A DNA stretch of 60,290 nt from an uncultured Flavobacteriaceae bacterium (GCA_947489085.1 CANLCJ010000028.1:1-60290), one strand, 5' to 3'; shown: positions 1-8,135, counted from the first letter of the stretch. Notes: generated by a model from the letters alone, not told the origin. A program made the numbers and translations.

Positions 1-1
1 A

Positions 2-147
2 ACTGTAAAATCTATTGTGAGTAATAAACACTATTTGAATAGTTTTAATACGACATTTAATATTTAAATTGGTATTATGTTACCGGAAGTAAAAAAGCAA
101 TTTCTGATATTAAAAACGTAATACATACATTTAAAAGAAAAAAATAA
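2..147 (+). pseudogene. Frameshifted 3' tail of an unidentified gene
   Basis: Frame 2 is open from base 2 to a TAA at 65-67. Frame 1 is open from a TAA at 58-60 to a TAA at 145-147 and gives a protein-like C-terminus (LNWYYVTGSKK... ending HTFKRKK). Joining the two frames near 58-67 makes one continuous tail, so a single frameshift in a small gene is the simplest reading. The gene is truncated by the window edge and its function is unknown. Repeat A begins at the base after the stop, the same position it takes behind the candidate immunity genes at 57491 and 59772, so this may be the end of another effector/immunity cassette. That link is inference. Confidence 0.35.
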
Positions 148-272
148 TTGCTCGCAATAACTAGGAAGCCTATGGCGAGCCAACAGGCCAGCGCTACGCA
201 CCTTGTTGACTAATGCGTCTCGGATAACCTCTAACTTTATGCGCCAAACGTTCTTTAGCTAAGATTGGTTTT
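148..272 (+). repeat. Repeat A, copy 1 (imperfect hairpin element)
   Basis: About 125 bp that aligns by eye over nearly its whole length with 59773-59895, including a shared end block (aaacgttcttta, then aagattggttt). The first half folds into a long imperfect hairpin: arm around AAGCCTATGGCGAGCC, loop, arm around GGCCAGCGCTACGCACCTT. It starts immediately after the TAA at 145-147. Function unknown. Confidence 0.75.
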
Positions 273-539
273 ATAAAGTGGCCGTAGATCGAAGAGTAGT
301 TCTTCTGTGCTTTTCACTTGTTTCTTGGTGAATTTCAGGTGTTTTTAAGGTTATAAACCATCGGCTTAGAGCTGTAGAATAGCCTTAAAAACAAACAGCA
401 GCTTGAATAAAAATTCAAGCCACTGTTTTATATAATAATAATAATAATATTTATGAGTTAAACATCTGTTTCTTTTCGGTTTAAGTCACCAAAGTTAAAA
501 CTGAAATTCCATTATTTATTAATAGTAACATATATTGTC
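273..539. other. Intergenic, structured, no intact gene
   Basis: No intact gene. There is a perfect 10-bp inverted repeat (341-350 and 383-392, 32-nt loop) followed by the terminator at 393-430. On the minus strand, 255-345 is open and reads like a protein C-terminus (QVKSTEELLFDLRPLY then a stop), but stops and a frame change upstream leave at most a decayed gene. Confidence 0.4.
393..430. terminator. Hairpin terminator between repeat A1 and the leftward operon
   Basis: Arms AAACAG-ca-GCTTGAAT (393-408) and ATTCAAGC-ca-CTGTTT (413-428) with a 4-nt AAAA loop and one symmetric internal loop. It lies downstream of the leftward operon whose last gene ends at 540. Confidence 0.6.
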
Positions 540-803
540 TTAAAAGAAAATATAAAAGCTTTTATTACGAGTATTATAACTACAATAAAATCTACGACAA
601 AATGTGTTACAAGAAATAGCTTTAAATACTCCTAAATAATGGTTTTTCGATAGTGTTAACACGAAAGCAGCAATACCTGTAGCGGCTAATAACTGAATTG
701 CTATACTAAATTCTCCTATTACGAATATAGAAAGTAATGCAATTAGACAAAGTGCTACTGGATGATCTAAAAAAGTGTATGTGTTCTTAGTTATCGATTT
801 CAT
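540..803 (-). CDS. Small membrane protein, last gene of the NTF2/YHS operon
   Basis: 87 residues with two hydrophobic segments (about residues 15-30 and 33-50), so probably a small inner-membrane protein. The first 55 residues look like a normal membrane protein. The last 30 are rich in Cys, Phe and Tyr and unlike it, so the 3' end may be frameshifted or simply unconserved. It starts 11 nt after the YHS gene stop on the same strand, which suggests co-transcription. No family recognised; the coding call is moderate. Confidence 0.45.
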   Translation of the reverse strand: MKSITKNTYTFLDHPVALCLIALLSIFVIGEFSIAIQLLAATGIAAFVLTLSKNHYLGVFKAISCNTFCRRFYCSYNTRNKSFYIFF

Positions 804-814
804 AACTAAAATGT

Positions 815-1297
815 TTAGTTATGAGTTTTACTCAACTTTTTCCAATTCTTATCTGCCACACTTTTTAATTTAGAGTGGTTATTTTCTGCTAACCAAAGTT
901 GTTTTGCATCTAGCTCAACATTAGTTAAGTATAAGTAATATTTACCATCTTCTACTATAAACTTGTTAGGGTTTACTCTAAATTTTGCTCCTGCATAACA
1001 TCCAAATGCGCAATAGCCACCATACTGTGGCACATATTTTTCAGGGTTCTTATCAAATGTAGCTTTTTGATCAGCTGAAGTAAAATAGTAAACTACTTTC
1101 TTGTGCTCAGATTTATAAGCTTTATTTCCCATTTGTGCTAGTTCCAAATCTAGATAAGATACAGGACTGTATCCCTCTAAAGCAATATTACTGTTATCAA
1201 TGTTATTTGCCATTTTATCTTGAGCAAACACCACTGAACTTACAGCTAATGCTAATCCTAAAATTGTTGTTTTAATTAAATTTTTCATTTTTTTCAT
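815..1297 (-). CDS. Exported YHS domain protein
   Basis: 160 residues. A Sec signal peptide (about residues 1-25: lysine-rich start, hydrophobic core, ending VVFAQ) leads into a YHS domain (about residues 35-120) with the GYSPVSY start, the YYFTSADQKATF segment and the GGYCAFGCYAGAK segment carrying two Cys. YHS domains are thought to bind metal; exported flavobacterial versions are common and mostly uncharacterised. It is the second gene of a leftward operon, 42 nt after the NTF2-like gene and 11 nt before the small membrane protein. The whole group lies downstream of an AraC-type regulator, so a stress or small-molecule response is possible, but the substrate is unknown. Confidence 0.85.
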   Translation of the reverse strand: MKKMKNLIKTTILGLALAVSSVVFAQDKMANNIDNSNIALEGYSPVSYLDLELAQMGNKAYKSEHKKVVYYFTSADQKATFDKNPEKYVPQYGGYCAFGCYAGAKFRVNPNKFIVEDGKYYLYLTNVELDAKQLWLAENNHSKLKSVADKNWKKLSKTHN

Positions 1298-1339
1298 TTT
1301 TTATAATTTGTTATGGCTTGGTTTGTTTGTGTTTGTTGC

Positions 1340-1690
1340 TTATTCCGCGTTAAAGTAGCCTTCTTCAACAACTTTGCCTTCACTATTCCAAACTCTACGA
1401 ATAATTTCATGCCAGTAGATTTTACTGCCATCTTTCATATCGAAATCGAATGTAAATTCTGATGCGGATACGTTTCCATCTACAATAGAATGATGATGTG
1501 TTATCCCATTCACGTTAGCTATTGCTCCAGCAAAACCTTCCATTTTAGAAACCATTTCAGATTTGCCATTTGTTCCCGAACCTCCGTAATCTGAGGTTTT
1601 AGCGTCTTCTGCAAAAAATTCTTTTACAGCATCCACAATAGCACCCTGGGCGACTATTGCGTCTAATTTTTGTACTTGTTCTTTAATCAT
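1340..1690 (-). CDS. NTF2/SnoaL-like protein
   Basis: 116-residue single-domain protein of SnoaL-like (NTF2 superfamily) size and pattern: an N-terminal helix (KEQVQKLDAIVA), then FFAEDAKTSDYGGSGTNGK, and a strand-rich C-terminal half containing GSKIYWHEIIRRVW. These alpha+beta cone folds act as small-molecule isomerases or binding proteins, and sequence alone does not show which. There is no signal peptide, so it is cytoplasmic. It is the first gene of the operon, with the shared 21-bp motif (1736-1756) 46 nt upstream of its ATG, which makes it a likely target of the neighbouring AraC regulator. Confidence 0.75.
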   Translation of the reverse strand: MIKEQVQKLDAIVAQGAIVDAVKEFFAEDAKTSDYGGSGTNGKSEMVSKMEGFAGAIANVNGITHHHSIVDGNVSASEFTFDFDMKDGSKIYWHEIIRRVWNSEGKVVEEGYFNAE

Positions 1691-1735
1691 CTTTATTATT
1701 TGGTATGTTTATATAATGTAAAGATGGGCTAAGTA

Positions 1736-1756
1736 TAAGTTCTAGGTACTACAAAA
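1736..1756 (-). promoter_or_regulatory. Candidate AraC operator, copy 1 (NTF2 operon)
   Basis: The plus strand reads TAAGTTCTAGGTACTACAAA plus one A. It matches 2867-2887 at 19 of 21 positions, and both copies begin exactly 46 nt upstream of a start codon (1690 and 2821). The ends are inverted (AGT...ACT). A shared site for the tandem AraC protein encoded between them is the likely explanation; binding is inferred. Confidence 0.6.
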
Positions 1757-1762
1757 AAGGGA

Positions 1763-2821
1763 CTACGAATTGTACTTTTTACATTTGTATTCAGACGGGC
1801 TTAATTTAGAATAGTGCTTGAAGAATCTTGAAAAATGATTGGGCTCTTCAAATCCCAATTGTCTAGAAATTGACGAGACCGATTGCTCCTCTAATATCAT
1901 TTCTTTTGCAGAATTAACAATTTCTAATCGTATAAGTTGGCCTAAAGATGTGTTCATTTTAGCACGAACTTTATTAGATAATGCTTTTACAGAAAGATTC
2001 ATTTTATCGGCATAAAATTCGAGCGTCCTTTCTTTCTTGTGATATTTTTGTAAAAGTTCTAAAATATCTTGAGTAAATAAATCTTTAGTTTTAAAATCGA
2101 AATTTTCTCTAAATTGGATTGGGGTTAAACCCATAGCGTTTTTAAAAATTCTATTAAAATAAGCATCATCTTTATAACCTAAGTTATAAGAAATCTCTTG
2201 AATGGTTTTATTTGTAAACGCTACTTTTTTAAGTCCTTCTTGAAGCCTTTTAGAAGTTATAAATTCTTTTACTGTTAAACCAATTTTATTTTTTACTAAT
2301 ATTTGAGCATTATAGCCTCTCGAATCTATAAAACCTATTAAATCTTTGCAAGGTATGTTTTTGTAATACGCTTCGTCTATAACGTCTTTAATATCAAATA
2401 TAACTTGATACTCTTCGCCACTTGCTCTAAAAGGGTTTTGCCAAAACCATTGTTTGGCAGACAAATCAATAACGTTGTTTGAGTTTTTAGCTAAAACAGT
2501 TTTAGACAAGTAGGTATTGCCTCCACCACACTCTAATACATTAACGTAACTTAAAGAAATTAGGTGTTTAAATAAAACCCTAATTGTTTTATGACAATAA
2601 TTGCCCAAACCTTCAAACTCAATTCTTATTATAACAAAATCGTCTGATAGGAATTTAATATACTGCCCCTTACTTAAAAAAATAGCCCGTTCTTTCCATT
2701 TGTAATAATTTTTAAAATCTACCTGAATACCTCCCTTTCCCGATAGGATATAAATAAGGGTATAACTTGATATAAAGTATATTTTGTTAATTTCTGGGGA
2801 AAATTTGCTTCTTTTTTGCAT
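1763..2821 (-). CDS. AraC-family regulator with two tandem DNA-binding domains
   Basis: 352 residues. Residues 1-145 are a sensor-like region with no recognised ligand domain. The first AraC/XylS helix-turn-helix unit lies at about 155-240, ending in IQEISYNLGYKDDAYFNRIF and GLTPIQFREN. A second complete unit lies at about 265-348, ending in SISRQLGFEEPNHFSRFFK and LSPSEYK. AraC proteins normally carry one such unit, so this is a duplication or fusion giving four HTH motifs in one chain. A 21-bp motif 46 nt upstream of its own start recurs upstream of the next operon (1340-1690 onward), suggesting autoregulation plus control of that operon. The inducer is unknown. Confidence 0.9.
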   Translation of the reverse strand: MQKRSKFSPEINKIYFISSYTLIYILSGKGGIQVDFKNYYKWKERAIFLSKGQYIKFLSDDFVIIRIEFEGLGNYCHKTIRVLFKHLISLSYVNVLECGGGNTYLSKTVLAKNSNNVIDLSAKQWFWQNPFRASGEEYQVIFDIKDVIDEAYYKNIPCKDLIGFIDSRGYNAQILVKNKIGLTVKEFITSKRLQEGLKKVAFTNKTIQEISYNLGYKDDAYFNRIFKNAMGLTPIQFRENFDFKTKDLFTQDILELLQKYHKKERTLEFYADKMNLSVKALSNKVRAKMNTSLGQLIRLEIVNSAKEMILEEQSVSSISRQLGFEEPNHFSRFFKHYSKLSPSEYKCKKYNS

Positions 2822-2866
2822 TCAATTGTAATATTAAGCTACTGATTTTTAATAACGGATGTAGTT

Positions 2867-2887
2867 TAAGTTATAGGAACTACAAAA
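2867..2887 (-). promoter_or_regulatory. Candidate AraC operator, copy 2 (autoregulatory)
   Basis: The plus strand reads TAAGTTATAGGAACTACAAA plus one A, with a perfect inverted AGTT-N5-AACT core. It differs from 1736-1756 at two positions and lies at the same 46-nt distance from the AraC start codon. Confidence 0.6.
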
Positions 2888-3458
2888 CTTTAATACACTA
2901 AATTAAAACTGATGTTTTATTCTAGTTTCATGTTTTATGAGATAGAGGCATTGAAAATAATTATTCAAAAATAGTTAAACAATTTAAACAAAAAAATTAG
3001 TTGTGCTAAAAATAAAAATTAGTGTTACTCGATTCAAATAATATTTTACTCATAAAAATTCTTAAATTGTTATTTTTTTATAAAAATAAAACATATTTTA
3101 TGTTAAAAAAATAAAAATTATTCAAAATATATAATTCAAATTTAAAGAATAACAACTAAAATTAGTTTAACAAAATATCAACAAAAAGTTAAACAAAATA
3201 AACAAATATCAAATTGAAGTTTCGTTTCGAAGAGAAGATTATCGTACAATTATCTTTTAGCCTGATCGTATTTACAGCTTACTGTGTTACAAAAAATAAC
3301 TAAAAACACATAAGATCGATAAGCAATATCGTTTTTAGCAGATGCAGATGATTTAACTTAAAATGGATGTTTAAAATTAAAATGATTTAAAAATAATCAC
3401 ATGAGGTGAAACACAATTTCAATTCTTAAAATGTAACATTAAAAACCCCAATTAACTG

Positions 3459-3466
3459 TATATTTG
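3459..3466 (+). promoter_or_regulatory. Isolated -7 box without an obvious gene
   Basis: TATATTTG matches the Bacteroidota -7 consensus TAnnTTTG and is followed by TSS-like sequence but no ORF of useful length. There is no clear TTG at the -33 position. It could serve a small RNA or be chance in AT-rich DNA. Confidence 0.25.
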
Positions 3467-4026
3467 CACTTTACACTTTAAACACTTAATTGATTGACAT
3501 GCGAAATATGTGATCTGTTTTGAGAAAAATTTGCTTTATTCCTGTATTAAACTGTGGTATTAAATTGTTGTAATTCGTAAAATAATCAAGCTTAAAACAC
3601 AGGTTTTATAAAATTTAAGTATGCAGATCTAGAATTGGTAACTACTTTACTTATCACTCAACAAAAGTCTAAAAAGTAATCATTAAAAAAAAGTTAAACA
3701 AAATTGGTTTTTAGATAAAAATAAATTTAATCATCGCTTTTTTATAAAAAACCTCAAATTATATTTTTAATATAAAAGTAACCAAAATGATTATTTTTAT
3801 ATTAAAAACAATCCACATACAACAAATAACTGAATTTTAATTAAAAAAATAGGTTATTTACTATATTTTACAATTGAGGTTTTATTCTAAAAATGTAATT
3901 AAACAAAAAATAAAATACTAATTAAATTTATACACTTTTCTGTGCTAAATGCTATAAGGAAACGAGCTTAGTTTATTGTGCTAACACTAAAAACATGTCG
4001 CGTAACACTATAATTTTAATTAGCCT

Positions 4027-4656
4027 CTATTTGCGTAAGTATACTTTTAAATCACCACTCTTTTTTAGAGCGTATGCTAGAGATTTATTTGAAAATGATT
4101 TTTCAGGATTGTGATTTGCTAAAGACAAAACGTTTGGTAAAGGCATGCCCCAAGATCCAGAAGGCGTAGCACTTCCAGACACTAACAGTACAACATGCCC
4201 ATAGCTTTGAGAAGTATCTATTACTAAAGATAAGCCTCCTTTATTAGTATGCGCTAAGGCTTTCTCTAAACTGCTTTGTGTAACGCCACCTAAAGATTTC
4301 CATTGCTTAGAACGCTCTATAACAGGTCGAATGCTATCGTATACCTTATAGCCAAGTTTAGCATCGTAAAAGTCTGTTAGTCCATAACGTTTCGAAATTA
4401 TTTTAGTAATTGCATTTCTACAATCTGTTCGGCCTACAGCGTTGTTTTTGCATGCTTTAAATTGCGTTACTTCTTGTTCTAAATTTATAGTAATTCCAGT
4501 GGATATTTTCTTTTTTTCTGGATTTTCCTTTTCTATAATTTCTGATGCTTTTTGCTCTATTTCTGTTTTCTCGTCTGCTTCTATAGAAGTATTCTTATCT
4601 GTGTTTTTACAGGACAACACAAGCATAAGTAGTATTAAAAAGGTGTATATTTTCAT
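4027..4656 (-). CDS. Lipoprotein of unknown function
   Basis: 209 residues from the ATG at 4656. This start is chosen because it puts a lipoprotein signal peptide (MKIYTFLILLMLVLSC) at the N-terminus; the in-frame start 30 nt upstream only adds a hydrophilic leader. Lipid attachment is at the Cys of LVLSC, followed by an Asn/Asp/Glu/Lys-rich linker (about 40 residues) and then a folded region of about 130 residues with a paired-Cys segment (CKNNAVGRTDC) and GGLSLVIDTSQSYGHVV. No family recognised. It stands alone between an AT-rich gap and the nuclease/regulator operon, both of which read leftward. Confidence 0.75.
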   Translation of the reverse strand: MKIYTFLILLMLVLSCKNTDKNTSIEADEKTEIEQKASEIIEKENPEKKKISTGITINLEQEVTQFKACKNNAVGRTDCRNAITKIISKRYGLTDFYDAKLGYKVYDSIRPVIERSKQWKSLGGVTQSSLEKALAHTNKGGLSLVIDTSQSYGHVVLLVSGSATPSGSWGMPLPNVLSLANHNPEKSFSNKSLAYALKKSGDLKVYLRK

Positions 4657-4802
4657 TGTTTTTATTTTGCAATGGTAATAATACAATATTTTCTACAAAA
4701 TATTGTATGAATACTTCTAATACTGTATTTTATACACACTAAGATATGGTATTAATACATACGTCTTTCACTAAAACTATTCAGTTCTTGCTTTAAGTCC
4801 AT

Positions 4803-6131
4803 TTAAATAACCTTACGCAATATACGCTGTATGTCTGCATTGTCTTTCTGTGGAATAATGTAGTTTAAAATGTTTTCCTTGTGTTGCGCAACCGCTTCTG
4901 CTTTAGAGATAAATCCATAACCTTTATAAACGCCATCTTCTATTACAATTACAGCATCTTCGTTTTCGTCTCTACCCTCAAGTTTAATAATATTGTTTAA
5001 ATATGTTGTTTTTATGGCCTTTATGGCCTTATTTACGCGTTCGTTGTAAACGTCAATAGATTCTTCGTTTTTACAAATGCCTTTACAGCTTGTTATTTTA
5101 TAATGATTGCAAGAGCTTTCTACGCACTGTAAATTGCAATACTTTGGACAAAGGCTATGGGCTTGGCAGAGCTTTTCCATAAATAAGATGATTTCTCTTT
5201 TACTGTAGAACGTTTGTAGCGCATATGGTGCTGCTTTTGCCGTATTTGTTGCAAAATGTATAACTCCTTTTCGATCTGTATAATTAAATAGGCTATAGCT
5301 TTTCTTTGGTATTTTAGAGGCGCGGTTGTATTTAGGAAAATGCTTTTTAATAGCGGCATCTTCCATAAGTAGTGCCACTGTTTCGTTTCCAGACAACTCA
5401 AAATCTATATGCGCTGTTTCTCTACACAAATCGAGTTCTTTTTTAGATTTATCGTAAAAATGACTTAGTACTCGCTTTTTTATGTCTTTAGCTTTACCTA
5501 CGTATATAACTTCGTTTTTTTTATTAAAAAAGAAATAGATGCCTGTTCGATTAGGTATGGCATTAAATACAGCTTCTGGGAGGTTGGGTGGCAGCGTACC
5601 TTGCTTACTATTGGCCTTTATAAAATTTTTAAAAACGGTTTTAGCATTATCGTGCGCCAACAATTTTTCGAATAAAATTACTGTTGCTGCTGCATCTCCC
5701 CTAGCCCTGTGCCTATCTTGCAAAGGAATCTCTAAAGATTTACACAATTTACCTAAGCTATACGAAGGTAAATCTTTAAAAAGCTTGCGAGACAATCGTA
5801 CAGTACACAATTTTTTTCTATCAAAATCTAAACCAATACGCTTAAACTCTCCTCTAATAACATTGTAATCGAAATTTACATTATGCGCCACAAATAAGGT
5901 GCCTTCTGTTATTTCTAAAATCTTATCTGCAATAGCTTCAAAATATGGCGCATTTGCCACGGTGGCGTTGTCTATATTGGTAAGTACTGTTATATAAACG
6001 GGAATTACAATCCCTGGGTTTACCAGAGAAGTAAATTCATCTATTACTTTTTCGCCATCGTGTTTAAATATAGATATCTCTGTAATACGATTGCTACGGC
6101 CTGTGGTTTCAACATCTATTATGGTATACAT
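4803..6131 (-). CDS. DEDDh exonuclease fused to a GIY-YIG (UvrC-like) nuclease
   Basis: 442 residues. The N-terminal domain (about 1-165) is a DnaQ-like 3'-5' exonuclease: IIDVETTG (motif I, Asp6 and Glu8), FVAHNVNFDYNVI (motif II) and HRARGDAAAT (motif III, DEDDh type). After a linker, a GIY-YIG domain (about 190-275) shows TGIYFFFNKKNEVIYVGKA, the same fold as the UvrC N-terminus and E. coli Cho. The remaining 165 residues contain a Cys cluster (CPKYCNLQC, then CNHYKITSCKGIC) that may bind metal. The exonuclease/UvrC-like fusion is a known Bacteroidota arrangement. It starts 1 nt after the stop of the LexA-like gene, so the two are co-transcribed and the nuclease is probably damage-inducible. 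Confidence 0.9.
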   Translation of the reverse strand: MYTIIDVETTGRSNRITEISIFKHDGEKVIDEFTSLVNPGIVIPVYITVLTNIDNATVANAPYFEAIADKILEITEGTLFVAHNVNFDYNVIRGEFKRIGLDFDRKKLCTVRLSRKLFKDLPSYSLGKLCKSLEIPLQDRHRARGDAAATVILFEKLLAHDNAKTVFKNFIKANSKQGTLPPNLPEAVFNAIPNRTGIYFFFNKKNEVIYVGKAKDIKKRVLSHFYDKSKKELDLCRETAHIDFELSGNETVALLMEDAAIKKHFPKYNRASKIPKKSYSLFNYTDRKGVIHFATNTAKAAPYALQTFYSKREIILFMEKLCQAHSLCPKYCNLQCVESSCNHYKITSCKGICKNEESIDVYNERVNKAIKAIKTTYLNNIIKLEGRDENEDAVIVIEDGVYKGYGFISKAEAVAQHKENILNYIIPQKDNADIQRILRKVI

Positions 6132-6132
6132 A

Positions 6133-6909
6133 CTACAAAATTTCTTTTTTTAATGCTTTTAGTTCTATACCCAGAGTATTAAACATATTAAGGATACTAC
6201 TTATCTTTAACTCGCTTTCATCATACTCTTGTAAGTTAATGCTACACGCAAACTCCCAAATTTCTAAAACCTCATCTATAGACACTGTATAGGGTAAATA
6301 GTCTTTATTGTCTGATGCTAAAGTGAGTGTATTGTCTTCTTCTATATGGTTATAAACACGCTTGTATACCATACCATCGTTTAGTGTTATTACAATGTAT
6401 GTTTTACCACTAATAATATCGCTTCTATCTTCTACAAAACGTCCTACTACAAATGCACCATCTTTCATAGGCAACATAGAGTCGCCTTTTATAGGGAAAG
6501 CACGGTGTTTTCCTGTGGGTAAAAAAGGAAGTTTTATATTTTGAAGTTGTTCTACGTATTCTGGATCGTCGTAACCATGTGCGTAACCAGCGGAAGCTTT
6601 TACTGGCACAATTTCTATCAGGTCTTCATTATCTGCATTAACAGTTATAGGAAATAGAATACGCTTGTTTCTTAGTGTAATATACCCCGTAGTGTTAGCT
6701 TTTGTCAAATCATTTTTTATAAGAATATCAATCGGTATCTTAAAATAATTAGATAAGGCTATTAGTATATCTATAGACGGCGAAGAGCAATCACGCTCAA
6801 AGGTGGATACTTGAGCTCTGGATATGTGTAATATTTCACCAAAAGCTTCTTGAGACAATTCTTTTTGTTCTCTTAGATGTTTGATGTTTTTTGCTATAAA
6901 ATTTACCAT
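6133..6909 (-). CDS. LexA/CI-like XRE-S24 self-cleaving regulator
   Basis: 258 residues. An XRE helix-turn-helix (about 5-65; LSQEAFGEILHISRAQVSTFE) precedes an S24 peptidase-like domain (about 95-230). The S24 domain has a candidate Ala107-Gly108 cleavage site (KASAGYA), Ser144 in KGDSMLP as nucleophile and Lys183 in VYKRV as general base, so the full autoproteolysis set is present. Such proteins are repressors that cleave themselves when RecA is activated. The downstream gene, 1 nt away, is an exonuclease/UvrC-like nuclease, so this looks like a local SOS-type unit. An imperfect palindrome at 6919-6937 overlaps the predicted promoter and fits autorepression. It is not phage-associated here. 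Confidence 0.9.
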   Translation of the reverse strand: MVNFIAKNIKHLREQKELSQEAFGEILHISRAQVSTFERDCSSPSIDILIALSNYFKIPIDILIKNDLTKANTTGYITLRNKRILFPITVNADNEDLIEIVPVKASAGYAHGYDDPEYVEQLQNIKLPFLPTGKHRAFPIKGDSMLPMKDGAFVVGRFVEDRSDIISGKTYIVITLNDGMVYKRVYNHIEEDNTLTLASDNKDYLPYTVSIDEVLEIWEFACSINLQEYDESELKISSILNMFNTLGIELKALKKEIL

Positions 6910-6913
6910 GCAA

Positions 6914-6937
6914 CAAATCTACGCATTAATTGCATAG
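6914..6937 (-). promoter_or_regulatory. Promoter and candidate operator of the LexA-like operon
   Basis: On the minus strand TAGATTTG (6914-6921) fits the -7 consensus TAnnTTTG and lies only 4 nt before the start codon, implying a very short or absent leader. An imperfect palindrome, CTACGCATTAATTGCATAG (6919-6937), overlaps it. A repressor bound there would block the promoter. Both assignments come from pattern only. Confidence 0.5.
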
Positions 6938-7049
6938 ATTTTAAACATTAAAGCGTATTTGAGAAAAAAATATGTGTATTTACATTTAAGACACTATAAA
7001 ACAACCACTTAATTAGCATGCCGATTTGTCTACAAGATTCTTAATGCTT

Positions 7050-7086
7050 GGTTTATTTTTTTAAATAAACCAAAAAACTATCTTCG
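7050..7086 (+). promoter_or_regulatory. Inverted repeat and -7 box upstream of the EamA gene
   Basis: A perfect 9-bp inverted repeat, GGTTTATTT-N4-AAATAAACC (7050-7071), lies immediately upstream of TATCTTCG (7079-7086), a near match to TAnnTTTG. The ATG at 7091 follows 4 nt later. The inverted repeat could be an operator. Confidence 0.4.
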
Positions 7087-7090
7087 CGCC

Positions 7091-7990
7091 ATGTGGATGT
7101 ATTTAGGACTTTTAGCGGCTTTATTCTTAGGGTTACACAATTTATGTAAAAAACATGCTGTACAAAACAATGAGGTGTTTCCTGTTGTTGCCGTAACCAT
7201 TGCTGCTGGTTTTTTGGTATTCTTACCTTTTTACATAGGTTCTATTTATGCGCCAGACGTATTGAAAAATATGGGCTTTTATATTACCTCTATACCTCTG
7301 CAAACACACGGCTTTATTTTTATAAAATCTATGCTTATGGCCAGTTCTTGGGTGTTGGCCTACCAAGCACTAAAACACTTGCCTATTACTATAGTGACAC
7401 CTATTAGATCTGCTGGTCCTTTTTTTACTTTTATAGGCGCCATTTGCATTTATAACGAGCAGCCCAACGCCTTGCAGTGGGTTGGTTTTTTCCTTATTAT
7501 ATTTTCTGTAATGCTATATTCTAAAATAGGTAAAAAAGAAGGTATTGTATTTAAACGTAATAAATGGGTTTTTGCAATAATAGGTGCTACTTTTTTTGGA
7601 TCTTGCAGTGGCCTTTACGACAAATTTTTAGTGCAAAGTTTATTTCTAAATCCGCAAACACTGCAATTTTGGTTTTGTTGGTACACTCTACTTATCCTAT
7701 TACTTATATTGGCTTTTACATGGTTTCCTTATAAAGAAAAGCGAGAAAAATTTAAATGGCGTTGGACTACACCTATGGTTGGTATTTTATTACAAACAGC
7801 AGACTATTTTTATTTTAAGGCCTTGCAAGACCCTGAAGCTCTAATTATGCTACTATCTGCCATAAAACGCAGCCAGATTTTAATTGCGGTTTTGGTTGGT
7901 GGTTTTATTTTTAAGGAAAAAAATAAACGCAAAAAACTCATACCGCTTATTGGTATTATGGCTGGTGTATTTCTAATTTTATATACTTAA
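7091..7990 (+). CDS. EamA/DMT-family transporter
   Basis: 299 residues with about ten hydrophobic segments arranged as two five-helix EamA halves. The first half ends in GAICIYNEQPNALQWVGFFL and the second in a matching GGFIFKEKN...LIPLIGIMAG, the family's repeated signature. The drug/metabolite transporter superfamily exports amino acids, nucleosides and other small metabolites across the inner membrane; the substrate cannot be read from sequence. It is transcribed alone, divergent from the LexA-like operon, with its own promoter and candidate operator, and ends before a weak hairpin terminator at 8136. Confidence 0.9.
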   Translation: MWMYLGLLAALFLGLHNLCKKHAVQNNEVFPVVAVTIAAGFLVFLPFYIGSIYAPDVLKNMGFYITSIPLQTHGFIFIKSMLMASSWVLAYQALKHLPITIVTPIRSAGPFFTFIGAICIYNEQPNALQWVGFFLIIFSVMLYSKIGKKEGIVFKRNKWVFAIIGATFFGSCSGLYDKFLVQSLFLNPQTLQFWFCWYTLLILLLILAFTWFPYKEKREKFKWRWTTPMVGILLQTADYFYFKALQDPEALIMLLSAIKRSQILIAVLVGGFIFKEKNKRKKLIPLIGIMAGVFLILYT

Positions 7991-8135
7991 AAGGTTTGCT
8001 TTTCTAAATTTTAGACAGTGAAGTGTTTTAACATGTAATAACCAAGGTTTCGCCTTGTCGGTAAGCCAATTTACAGTTTCTCAATAATCTAAACCCTGTA
8101 TACACCTTTACTGCAAGAAAGACTGCTGACAATTT

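Larger units (their letters stand above)
2822..4026. other. AT-rich gene-poor interval
   Basis: About 1.2 kb of very AT-rich sequence with no convincing gene on either strand. It holds the AraC promoter/operator at its left end, scattered short direct repeats (GTTAAACAAAA-like words near 2971, 3184, 3690 and 3896; GTGCTAA near 3003, 3943 and 3979), and an isolated -7 box on the plus strand at 3459-3466. A short frame opening at the ATG near 3500 has a TGA at its fifth codon and then runs on for about 19 codons. It may be a decayed gene or a small-RNA region. Confidence 0.5.

Noticed and set aside
148-272. Minus-strand reading frame through repeat A that looks protein-like
   Set aside because: The A3 copy reads differently in the matching frame and the hairpin structure is better conserved than any codon pattern, so A is treated as noncoding.
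6133-6909. Prophage CI repressor and hence a prophage
   Set aside because: No phage structural, integrase or lysis genes are nearby, and the partner gene is a DNA repair nuclease.
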